A stretch of 64,000 bases of DNA from NCBI GenBank assembly GCA_022605955.1, contig JAKCOZ010000008.1:22569083-22633082 (forward strand). The letters are read 5' to 3'. Positions 55,234 through 64,000 of this stretch are shown in pieces. The DNA comes from Rallus limicola (Eukaryota; Chordata; Aves; Gruiformes; Rallidae). Below the pieces are notes generated by a model. It searched no databases and was not told where the DNA came from. It saw only the letters and a list, made by a program, of their open reading frames with translations. The position numbers were made by a program, and so were the translations under genes. Positions within the stretch are counted from its first letter, which is position 1; every line of letters starts with the position of its first letter.

Positions 55234-57168
55234 CTTGCTTTGCATGAGGTTTTACAGGAACATCCACAATGTCACTTGATTCTCCAGGTGTATCCAAATT
55301 CTTGTTCTCACTCAAAAGTCTACTGGACTGCTCAATCACATGAGCAGGTTCTGATTTCTGGTATTCTTTCTCTCCTGCTTTCTTGGGAGTTATCATCTTA
55401 CCTATGCTTGAGGAGTAACTTCCTTCCTCATTTGCAGGGGTTCCTTTACTTAATCGCATTTGGTCTGAAAGCTTTCCCTTCTCCTTTTTCATGGTAAGAG
55501 AAGTCCTTTTTCCAATGCCATGTTTAACTGAAGATTTTTCATCTGATGTAACTTCAGTGACTGGAAGTTCTTTTCCCAAAAGCTTTACTTCTTCAACAGT
55601 CAAATAAGTTTTCTTTTCTTCAGTTTTATCTTTTCTGCTTTTGAGCACTGGAGTCTCCTTACATTCATCCTGAATAGTATGAACTTGAACTTGTTTTTTA
55701 TCTTGAGTCACTGGTGGCTGAATAGGAATTTTCTTTACTGACTCAGATCTGTCAACTGTTTCATCTTTGACTCCCTTTTCATATTCTCCTATGGAAACTT
55801 CACCTTCCATTCCTTTTTCTGTAATCACTGTATCATATTCTTCTGTTTCCACAGGCAGCTTTTCAGGTGCATCTGACTTTCTAATTTTGTCTTTTTTTAA
55901 GTGGGTGCTGAAGGTAGTTTTCTCTTCCTTCCCTGGTATAATCTTTTTGCCTGGTTTTTTAACACTTAGGAGTGCTTTCTCAGTCAACAATTTTCCTGAG
56001 CCCTCCTCATAATGAACTTCTCCTTCCTCTGCGTAATATTTTTCTCTTGTTTTCCCTTCCACTGCTTCTGGCTTAAGAACAGATGGTTTAAAGCTTACAT
56101 AAGCTTTTCCTCTGGGAACCTCCTCACCTCCAGTGGGGTGTTCTAGATCAACTTCTCTTCTCAATGCTGGTTCAGTCTCCTCAGACAGGTCTAAGGAATG
56201 CAGTTCTTCTGACATGAAGTCCAGATTCCTTTCTTTCTCATCATCTTGAACAATTTCCCCCTTTTCCCCCTCTTTATTAAGAATTTTGTCTATAGGAATT
56301 TCAGATACTATGGGATCAGATTTCTTCATCCATTGAGTTTTATTTTGTAAGTCATGCTCCTTTATGGATTCTCCAAGAGGAAATTCAGATTTCTCTAGAG
56401 TAAAACCTCTCTCTTCTTCACTTCTAAGCAGAGGAATTTCAGCTACTCCTGCCTCTTTGATATCCTTTGCAAAAGTTTTATCCTTAATGGGAAATTCTTC
56501 AGCTTGCAAAGCGACTTTTGATTTTCTTTCTTTTCCTACAAGTCTTTTCTGGTCCCTGGGTTCATCTGCTTTTCTGGTTATATGTTTAGGTACATAAGCT
56601 GACTCAGTTCCCTCTTCTTTTTCATGCACAGGAAACTTTTCTTCATGAAGAACACTAAAATTGTCAGAGATGTTCTCAACAGCACCTTCCCTATGAACAA
56701 CCCATTTAATTTCATCCCCCTTTTCTTCTCTTTCCCCATGTTTGGATGCTGTAGAAATCATTTTCAATTCCTCATCAGGTATTGGTGGTTCATCCTTCAC
56801 ATAAGTAGTGTGATCTGTTGCAACTTCTAATTTCTCACCTGTAACAGTAATCTGTTTTGAAACTGTATGTGTCATTTCTGGCTCCTCTTCATCAGGAGCC
56901 AAGATAAAATATTTAAGAGTCACTTTCTCCTGCCCATCTTCCTTTGGTTTCAGTAGTCTATCAGTGGTTTCCAGTGAGATTTTAAACTCAAGTGGCTCTA
57001 CTGTCTGAATGTCCAGAACTGTTTCCTTAGGACTTACTCTGTCTTTTACATGCAAGTGCTTCTCATCCAAAATCTTCTTTAACACAATTGCCTCAAGCTT
57101 TTCTTCTTCCACTGGGGGAATTTTGTCTCTATGCTTTAGTACAGATGGTGCACCAGGCTTTTCTGCAG
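55234..57168 (-). CDS. TTN: W11: 645-codon Lys/Glu-rich exon between PEVK and distal Igs
   Basis: 1935 bp open in one frame, phase 1 at both ends, so it fits as a cassette. Acceptor acctttgtag|CT; donor CAAG|gtgagg. It starts AAEKPGAPSVLKHRDK and ends PVKPHAKQ. The product is dominated by Lys and Glu, with scattered Ser/Thr, and has no Ig or Fn3 core (no framework Trp-Cys, no DGGS turn) and few PEVK-like motifs. It is probably disordered and could lengthen the spring or carry binding or phosphorylation sites. In my memory of human titin the flanking exons join directly (VVGKKA to EAKAPKEE), so this exon may be absent there or rarely spliced in. Confidence 0.85.
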
Positions 57169-58139
57169 CTACAAAGGTTTCACAGGTAATTTACAGTTAA
57201 AATCCGAAAGATTAAGCATTAGGAACAGTACATTTTAAGACATATTTTCCAGCTACACCTGAAATAAAATTAACATATAACACTTTTTCTCCACACAACA
57301 GAAGACTTACAACAGAATCACAAAACAAAACAAAAAAATATAAGAATGGCAGTTTGCCAATTTAAATCCAATCCAGGTTAAAAGTAGAAGAAAATGACAG
57401 CTTTCTAAGGTCTGTCTGGCTGCCTATATAAAATGGGTTTGTTATGCCACTGCAGGCTTGGCTACATCATCAAAACAATGGCCAAGAGACATTCATGATT
57501 AGGTTTTTCAAGTGCCCAAGATCTGAGCTTTAATGTAACATGATCCTCGTTGAATGATGAGCTAGCAGCATATACTTTGGCCCTATTGGTGGGCCTCAGG
57601 TTCAGAGTGCTTCAGAGGAACTAGAATCTTCAGAGTTCTTTTCTCACAGCAGGGTATGATCCAGGGTTTATGCAAGTAGCAATAGTCTAGTTCTTCAACA
57701 CCACTATCACTTTTTCTCATGACTTCAATAACAAATTAAAAACAGAAAACAAAACAACAAAATAACTATTCAGAAACATGTAAACTTTCATTTGCTATAC
57801 AGAAAATACAAGATGCAGTTCACAAGATGTACATCAGGACATAAACAACATCAAAGACTCAATAGAATACACAAATCTCACAGAAGGACAATAAATAAAG
57901 GCACACATGTCGCCATACAGAAACAAAAGCGCAGATCCATCTCTATGGTGTATCAGAGACACTTGTCTCTTATATTAGGTGACTGTACCTAGAATAACAA
58001 GATCCTTGACTAGAACTTCAAATCTTCCTGTAACAAATGAGTTATATGATTGTACAATTCTTCATTCTCCTTATCCTGAAGAGATTTAGGTGTCATAGAG
58101 AGAAAAACCCTATAAATAGCATTGAAATAGCATAAATAC
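57169..58139 (-). other. Intron between W10 and W11
   Basis: 971 bp. No further exon recognised. Confidence 0.75.
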
Positions 58140-58226
58140 CTGCTTTCTTTCCAACCACTGGGACTGTAACAGCTGGAGTAGTAACAGCTGGTGCTGGTTC
58201 TGCTGCTGGTTTTGGAGATTTTAGAG
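58140..58226 (-). CDS. TTN: W10: PEVK-type exon, Ala/Pro/Val-rich
   Basis: 29 codons, ALKSPKPAAEPAPAVTTPAV then TVPVVGKKA. The last nine residues match human titin at this place as I recall it. Acceptor ctatag, unlike the TTTAAAG type of the exons to its right. Confidence 0.93.
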
Positions 58227-58380
58227 CTATAGGGGAAAAAAAAAAAAAGATATCTCATTTTTTTAATAAATAACTTCTTTTTTTTCCCAGAATTATATTC
58301 TTTAAAAAGAAATCTCTGAATGGAACATACTCGACTCACAAGAAAGTCTGCACCGGTATTCATGGCTAAAGAAGTCTTAC

Positions 58381-58434
58381 CTACTGCAGGTTTAGGTTCA
58401 GGCCCAGGAAGTGTGATAGCTGCTTGCTTAGGTT
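58381..58434 (-). CDS. TTN: W9: PEVK-type exon
   Basis: 18 codons, EPKQAAITLPGPEPKPAV, plus phase-1 ends. Acceptor gctag. Confidence 0.9.
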   Translation of the reverse strand, partial: NLSKQLSHFLGLNLNLQ

Positions 58435-58802
58435 CTAGCATTTCAAACAAAACAATTACAAATAGGTTAATTTACATGTTTTATAATCCCATTAACATTG
58501 AAGTTAGAAGCAACAATACAGAGTGTTAATCCAAGACAGAATTCATGATTTTATATTTTATTTAGCCAGAAAGCAAGAAATTAATTTTAGATGAACTCTT
58601 GTAAAGCAAGATACAATGGAAAAAAGATGAATTTTTAAAGCACTGAAGAGCTGAAGCCAACAAGAAATCCATAAGAATAGAAAGGGATTAATCACGACAC
58701 AAGAGTGATTGATAGCAATGCATTAGGTTAATATAGATGATATTCAGCAATGAATATAATTTAGTTGCTGCAATAAGGGAAAAAAGCACCGCACATCTAT
58801 AC

Positions 58803-58880
58803 CTTTTGGTGGTTCAGGCACATGTTTCTCCTCTTTTTTTATGACAGGTATCTCAGTTTTCTTCTTAGGAATTTCTGGGA
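58803..58880 (-). CDS. TTN: W8: PEVK exon
   Basis: 26 codons, VPEIPKKKTEIPVIKKEEKH to PEPPKG. Typical VPE-start PPAK-like motif; acceptor ttttaaag. Confidence 0.93.
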
Positions 58881-59291
58881 CTTTAAAACATTATTTTTAT
58901 TTTGTAAGATATGCTGAAATACCTTGAGTCCTCAAATAAAATTATATACTATGTATTTAGAAGCTTTCATTCTTTTTTAGACATAACCAATTTCAGCTGT
59001 TCATAAGGTATAAACTGTATTTTTAAGAGTGAGTATTGAATAAATTAGAATGGACTAAAGGAAAAATATATTCAAGAAGCAATCCCAAAATGCAGAATTC
59101 AGACCCAAATATGGATGTCAAATTTGTCTGTGCTTTGATCAAAGCTTTAATTTACACAATTAGATTAACACAAATTATCTTTTGAAATCTCATTTTCATT
59201 CCTGAATTCCAGAGAATATTACTTAAAAATGGGATTTAAAAAATATTTAAAAATTATACTTTACTAGATACATTTGATTGTAATGTAATAC
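58881..59291 (-). other. Intron between W7 and W8
   Basis: 411 bp, A/T-rich, no further PEVK exon found in either reading. Confidence 0.7.
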
Positions 59292-59396
59292 CTTCAAGTT
59301 TCTTAGTTTTTTCTACTGGTGTGGGTACTGGTTTAACTTCTGGTTTAGGTTCTTTTTCTGGTTTAGGTTCTTCCTCTTCTGATTTCTTTTTAAGAA
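59292..59396 (-). CDS. TTN: W7: PEVK exon with acidic cluster
   Basis: 35 codons, VLKKKSEEEEPKPEKEPKPE to KTKKLEG. Human counterpart starts VLRKRPEEEEP as I recall it. Acceptor ttttaaag. Confidence 0.93.
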
Positions 59397-60487
59397 CTTT
59401 AAAAGAAAAGGAATTTCAGTTTTTAAAGCACAGGTAAACAAAAGAATAAGATAGTGAATACGACAAAAGATTAAAAACATATCAAATGAATGTAAAATAT
59501 ATAGTTCAATATAAATGGAAGAGTTTGTGTAACTATTCAAAATACTATTCTGAAAGCCTTTTAAAATTCAAAGTCATCTAGAGAAAAAAGATGCTTTCAT
59601 TAAAAGCAGTCCATATGAGAGCAAAGTTGACAATGTTAAAACTATGATAGCATAAAATTTATCATGTTTTTCTTACAATAAAATTATGAGTTATACATAA
59701 TTATACAATTAACTGCAGTTTCAGATGATTTTCAGGGACAAAATGTAAGATTATGAATTAAAATCCCGTTGATTTAAGTAACAAGACTGAAGCTTCAAGT
59801 GTTATGTTTGGAGAAGTCCAATTTATGTAATGCCTCTTTTTCATTTTTATTACTTCTCTTTTGTCCTGTCAAATATTAGATTTGGATATCCGATGAGATT
59901 GCCATCTGAAAAGCTGAATATCTACATTTTATTATGTTGTCTGAAATTTGAAGGTCAGCTGTGAATCATCCCACTTTGGTATTTCAAAGATAACTGGAAT
60001 TAAGGCTTCCTTTTTCCAAACAATAATTGAGCATGGAGTGATTCAGAAGGCTCTAGACATTACAGGAAAGGGGACTGATGTTCCACAGTAACATAGCGTT
60101 CTGCGATCTGTGCAGTACTTCTAAGAAAACCGTAAGAAAATACAGATGCAACCTATGTGACTTTAACTACATTTACACTGGAAAACAGTGGAAAGCTATC
60201 AACTCTACTGTTACAGAGATTAAAAAAAAACATAAGAGAGTTATTACAAACCAGATTTTCAGTGTTCTGGTCTGTTTTCTCCACAGATCATTTGGATCTG
60301 GTAGATTTTCAGTATACCCCCACTTCCTCCCTGTAACTATAAAGGTTTTCCCCAAGAAACACATCAGGTAATTTTCATGTAATTTTCCACACCACTCACA
60401 TAATCCCTTGTTACTTGTGAGAATATACTGAGCAATGGTAGTATGCTGGGTTGTTTTTATTTTTAACATAGAGCCAAGTTACTATAC
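59397..60487 (-). other. Intron between W6 and W7
   Basis: 1091 bp, longest in the PEVK part. No additional PEVK exon with proper phase and sites was found. Confidence 0.75.
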
Positions 60488-60568
60488 CTCTTTTCAAAAC
60501 AACTTCTTCTTTCGGTGGAGGAGTAACTTCAGGAATTACTCTGCGAGGTTTCTTTACAAGTCCAGGCA
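60488..60568 (-). CDS. TTN: W6: PEVK exon
   Basis: 27 codons, VPGLVKKPRRVIPEVTPPPK then EEVVLKR. Shares VPG and PKEEVVLK with the human exon. Acceptor cttttaag. Confidence 0.93.
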
Positions 60569-61440
60569 CTTAAAAGAGTATTATTCCAGATTTTATTATG
60601 GGTTCATAATAGTATTAAGAGCAAACAACTAACCATTCCAAAAATACACAAATCAAGTGTTGGTCCACTACTGAATATTAAATACAAAGGTAAGACTGCT
60701 GGGATTCAAGTCAGTAGTTTTAATATTTTTTCTACATTATTTGCATACAGTTGTCTTCTAGGCTTATGCATAAAAAGAAATTTTCATACAAATAATGAAA
60801 AGAGAAGTATAGTTTTAGAAAACCATAAAGTATATTTAAAGAGTATAGTAACATTTTAATCTTCTTTTTCTCTTTCCTTACAGGCATATGTTATATATCT
60901 ATTAATCTGAACTATCTATGATGTTCATAATTATCCAGTTAGTTTAATTTCTGAACTTGGAACAACATTGAGATGCCCACTGTTTAGCATGTCTTAAGCT
61001 CCAGTACATATGAAAAATATAAGGGAGTACTTGTAAAGTGATTTGCTCAATTCATTATTCATACCCATCTCTGGAAAGTGTCCTCTCACAAAAACAAGCC
61101 AAATTTCAGAAAAACAATAGACTAAATATATATTTAAATAGTATATTATTTTTTATTTATCCCTAAGCAGAGAACCAAAGTGGATATCTACACAAGTGAT
61201 AAAACTCATAAAAACGTCACTCTTCTGTCATTCTGCCTTTTTGCATCTCACAAATTACATTATGGGAGATTAAAGTGGACATAAGTATAACAATGAACAT
61301 ATACATCCAAGACTGGAGTCCACTGTTGAGCATAATGAACTTTTTTATATTTCTGAGCAAATTTAAGAAGAAGAAGATACCAGGAACTAGAAATTTGGGC
61401 TCATAAGATGGTTAATTTAAGTAAGATATTAGCTAGCTAC
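60569..61440 (-). other. Intron between W5 and W6
   Basis: 872 bp; nothing recognised. Confidence 0.75.
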
Positions 61441-61515
61441 CTTTAGCAGGTGGGGGTTCCAGTTTCGGAGGCTCACCAGGTTTTGCAGTCACAACTTTCT
61501 TCCTTGATTCAGGAG
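61441..61515 (-). CDS. TTN: W5: PEVK exon
   Basis: 25 codons, APESRKKVVTAKPGEPPKLE then PPPAKG, ending with the classic PPPAK motif. Acceptor ctttaaag, donor AAAG|gtagct. Confidence 0.93.
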
Positions 61516-62084
61516 CTTTAAAGAAAATTATTTGAATTATACCACAACACATGCTTAGATTCAAAAAAAGAAAAGAACTTTCTAAAAAATAAAAAAAACT
61601 GATTAATACTATTAGCATAATAGAAAGATCAGAGCTACAAAGCTAAGATTCTGGTGGAAGAGCTGTTTAGATGAAGTCAGATGATATGTAGGAAATGCAG
61701 TTGATCTGAAACTGCTGTTCATATAGTAACACCAGCAAATTATTGCTGGGGATTCTTTTCATTTGTGAGAACATCTTAAAGACTGAAGAATTATGTTAAG
61801 GGTAGAAGACTGTTAACTTGGTTAAGATTTTTTTTTAATAGATTGATTTTCTGTAACTATTGAAAAGAACCCATGTAAACTGACTTGGCATAACACTGGT
61901 AAGAAACCATTAGAGTGACATTACCATTAGTAAGGTGCACCATTAGAGTGACAGTAAATTAGAAAAGAAAAAAAAAAGATCCAAAGTGGTATGTTTCAGC
62001 ATGCTTTTCAAGATTCATCAGTATATTTTAAAAAGATTACAAGTTTGAGCTCCCACTGTTAATTGTGGCTTCAGGTGATTATAC

Positions 62085-62180
62085 CTTTAAGTAGCTCTTT
62101 TGCCATTTTAATATCTTCTGTTGGTGGAGCTGGTGGTGGGGGTTTTCGCTTTTCAGGGATCTTCTTTTCAGGTACTGGTG
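62085..62180 (-). CDS. TTN: W4: PEVK exon, proline-rich
   Basis: 32 codons, APVPEKKIPEKRKPPPPAPP to KELLKG. Acceptor atttaaag. Confidence 0.93.
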
Positions 62181-62642
62181 CTTTAAATAACATTAGGTAG
62201 ATTTAGTATAAATTTACTACTGCTGTAGTTATGTGAAGAGCAATGTACAAATATAAAGATGGTAATTTTCCATTCCCCAAGAAGCCAGTGGAAAAAAACT
62301 CATTGAATTAAATGGGAGCATGAAGGAGTTTTAGGCTGTTGCTCTGCAGCATGCACCCTTAACCAATATCCAAGCTGATTTCAAAAAGCTTGTTAATAAC
62401 ATGAAAACAAAGGTGGGAAGCCAAATGCCAGGAAGACGCTCATTGACAAGAAAGAAAGTGAAAGCACTGATTGTACTTAGAATGAAGAGATCAGAACTCA
62501 TTTCCAAAACATAATAATGGGAGGAATTTCACAGAGACATGTACATACAGATACATGTGCAAAGAATGACAGAGCAAGAAAAGAACCTGCACTGCAATGA
62601 AAGAAAGATGCCTGACAGCCTCTAGGTAGGTCCTTTGTATAC

Positions 62643-62726
62643 CTTTAACTGGTAAAGCTTCTTCTACTTCTGCAACTGGAATTTCTTCTGCTTCTTCAGG
62701 CTCAATTTCCTTTATGATTTCATATT
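62643..62726 (-). CDS. TTN: W3: acidic PEVK exon
   Basis: 28 codons, EYEIIKEIEPEEAEEIPVAE to LPVKG. Glu-rich rather than PPAK-like, so a polyE-type unit. Acceptor ctttaaag. Confidence 0.93.
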
Positions 62727-63369
62727 CTTTAAAGAATATTGACAACTGGTGTAAGTTTCCAAATAGAAGTTCATTTCACATCAACAGTTATGTAGATATT
62801 AGTCAAAAGAAAGCCACTCCAATAGACACAGACAAATACAAGTTAAGATAAGGGATCACTCACTGTCTGGTACCTTTACAGTTAATGTATACGTTTGAAA
62901 AACTACTCACTCTCTCTCTCTCTCTCTAAGAATCAATCAGGGTTCTGTGAAGGACAGTATTTTTAACGCATACAATATAAACTAAACATTGAACTATGGA
63001 TGAATCATTGTAACTGGAAAGAATAAAAACTCCAGTGCTAACAGAATGACAAATACTAGATTTTGAGAGACACAAATTTAGTGGAAATTGATTATTATCT
63101 TAAAAAGAAACGTATTTTATAAAGAATATCCCATGCAAGAACACGTTACTTGAAAATATTTCAATGAAAATATTTCATTGAAATTTTTTCAAGTTATATT
63201 GTACTTCTAAACATGAAAATATAATAGTAGATACAAGAAACATAGACTGGTATCATATAAAATATGAAGTGAACAATTTACAAACATTATAATAGGAAAA
63301 AGGACAACATCTATTCTAAAGCTTATGTTTGGAAGAACACCTTGCAGTAATATCTATGACAGCATGTAC
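62727..63369 (-). other. Intron between W2 and W3
   Basis: 643 bp. Contains a (TC)n run at 62911-62927; no further exon accepted. Confidence 0.75.
62911..62927. repeat. (TC)n microsatellite
   Basis: Eight to nine TC units in the intron between W2 and W3. Confidence 0.85.
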
Positions 63370-63453
63370 CTTCACTTGGTAGTGGTTCAGGTATTTTAGG
63401 AACATCCACAGATACTTTCTCCTCTGGGACAGGTTTCTTGGGCACCTCAGGCA
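63370..63453 (-). CDS. TTN: W2: PEVK exon
   Basis: 28 codons, VPEVPKKPVPEEKVSVDVPK to PLPSEG. Textbook PPAK/PEVK repeat start VPEVPKKPVPEEKV. Acceptor tttttaaag. Confidence 0.95.
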
Positions 63454-63696
63454 CTTTAAAAATATTAGTTTCTTTTATTTGTAGGTATATAAATGTACAT
63501 ATCAAACATAAAAATGACAGACACCCACAGCACAGAAAATCACAGTGAGTAACCATGGTTAATCAGGAAAGACTGTATTGTTTCAGTCTTCCCCAAGATA
63601 GCCTACACAAAACTGACACATTCTGAAAATGCAGTTATGAACAAACAAAAGGGAGAAGAAGCTCCTTCTCAGGAGATGCCATGTGGCAATATATAC

Positions 63697-63795
63697 CTTT
63701 AGCTGGAGGAGGCTCTGGTTTTTTAAATTCTGGCTTTTTAGGTGTTGTAAGAGGTACTTTCTCTTCTGGGACAGCTCTCTCTGGCCCTTCAGGTT
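63697..63795 (-). CDS. TTN: W1: PEVK exon, most N-terminal in the window
   Basis: 33 codons, EPEGPERAVPEEKVPLTTPK to PPPAKG. Acceptor ctttaaag; the preceding PEVK exon lies beyond the window. Confidence 0.94.
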
Positions 63796-64000
63796 CTTTA
63801 AAGATATTAGTAAATTTTCATTTTTGTGGACATTAGATATATATATACACACATAACAACGAAAAGTGAAACAACTATAAAGAGCAAGTCATTAAAACAT
63901 GAAGAATAAAATTCTAGAGAGACAGATTATTCACTCATCTAAGCACTACATAAAACAGTGAAATAAGGGAAAAAGTATTCAGAGAGCAGAGAAAAGGACA

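Larger units (their letters stand above)
1..64000 (-). other. TTN: Titin gene (TTN), internal segment, PEVK end to A-band C-zone
   Basis: Titin is the giant sarcomere protein running from Z-disc to M-band; it is molecular spring, thick-filament ruler and signalling scaffold. The window carries 112 minus-strand exons without either end of the gene. Evidence is the run of Ig domains (Trp in GKPxPxxxW, then DxGxYxxxAxN) and Fn3 domains (PPxxDGGSPIxxYxxEKR, YxFRVxAxNxxGxGxPS) with conserved phase-1 junctions. Counting gives 42 Ig and about 55 Fn3 domains. Introns of 300-600 bp (at about 1.2, 9.1, 10.2, 16.6, 23.0, 23.7, 24.6, 26.2, 28.0, 30.1, 33.8, 36.9, 37.9, 48.7, 50.3, 52.0, 58.4, 58.9, 61.5 and 62.2 kb) show nothing beyond splice signals and simple A/T-rich sequence. 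Confidence 0.98.

Noticed and set aside
57792..57992. Basic 66-codon plus-strand frame in the W10-W11 intron
   Set aside because: A-rich sequence giving a Lys/Arg/His-rich product; no other sign of a gene.
60078..60371. 97-codon plus-strand frame with several Cys (CDLCSTS, CNLCDF), zinc-finger-like
   Set aside because: Spacing of Cys does not fit a zinc-finger family and no splice or promoter context supports it; an intron of the PEVK part.
62870..62935. Possible extra PEVK exon reading TYTLTVK before a gtacca donor
   Set aside because: The only upstream acceptor-like site leads through an in-frame TAG in the GA repeat, and the donor is poor.
1..64000. Transposable elements, viral insertions, tRNA or other RNA genes
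   Set aside because: No terminal repeats, reverse-transcriptase motifs, CR1-like tails or cloverleaf sequences were recognised; only simple repeats were found.

Overview
The window is an internal piece of a vertebrate titin gene (TTN), lying entirely on the minus strand, so the protein runs from high to low coordinates. I identified it from the repeated titin Ig and fibronectin-III (Fn3) domains, the PEVK exons at the right edge, and a domain order matching what I remember of human titin. The many short introns and sequence style suggest a sauropsid, most likely a bird; that is an inference. I placed 112 exons (W1 at 63.7 kb to W112 at the left edge, N- to C-terminal). Every internal exon or split-domain set keeps the frame, and nearly all introns between domains are phase 1.

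Layout from the N-terminal side: 58.1-63.8 kb holds ten short exons from the end of the elastic PEVK segment (W1-W10). 55.2-57.2 kb is one 1935-bp exon (W11) coding 645 Lys/Glu-rich residues with neither Ig/Fn3 folds nor clear PEVK repeats. 53.8-54.3 kb holds the linker exons leading into the Ig block. 39.1-54.1 kb encodes 22 consecutive Ig domains, the number expected for the constitutive distal I-band segment (I84-I105). 30.9-39.0 kb encodes the first 13 A-band domains. 10.7-30.8 kb encodes exactly six Ig-Fn-Fn-Ig-Fn-Fn-Fn super-repeats (D-zone). 1-10.2 kb encodes the first 11-domain C-zone repeat and most of a second.

The exons act as one protein: an extensible, alternatively spliced PEVK spring, then a stiff Ig rod, then the A-band ruler that binds myosin and myosin-binding protein C. 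A probable internal start (the short Cronos form) lies just upstream of W28 near 46.3-46.5 kb: an ATG in the intron reads in frame into the exon, after a five-codon upstream ORF with an ideal Kozak context.

The points I would check first are W11, the internal promoter with its upstream ORF, the shared TTTAAAG acceptors of the PEVK exons, a GC-AG intron, a 33-nt microexon inside an Ig domain, and a 2967-bp ten-domain exon among single-domain exons. I found no transposon, RNA gene, CRISPR array or second protein-coding gene.
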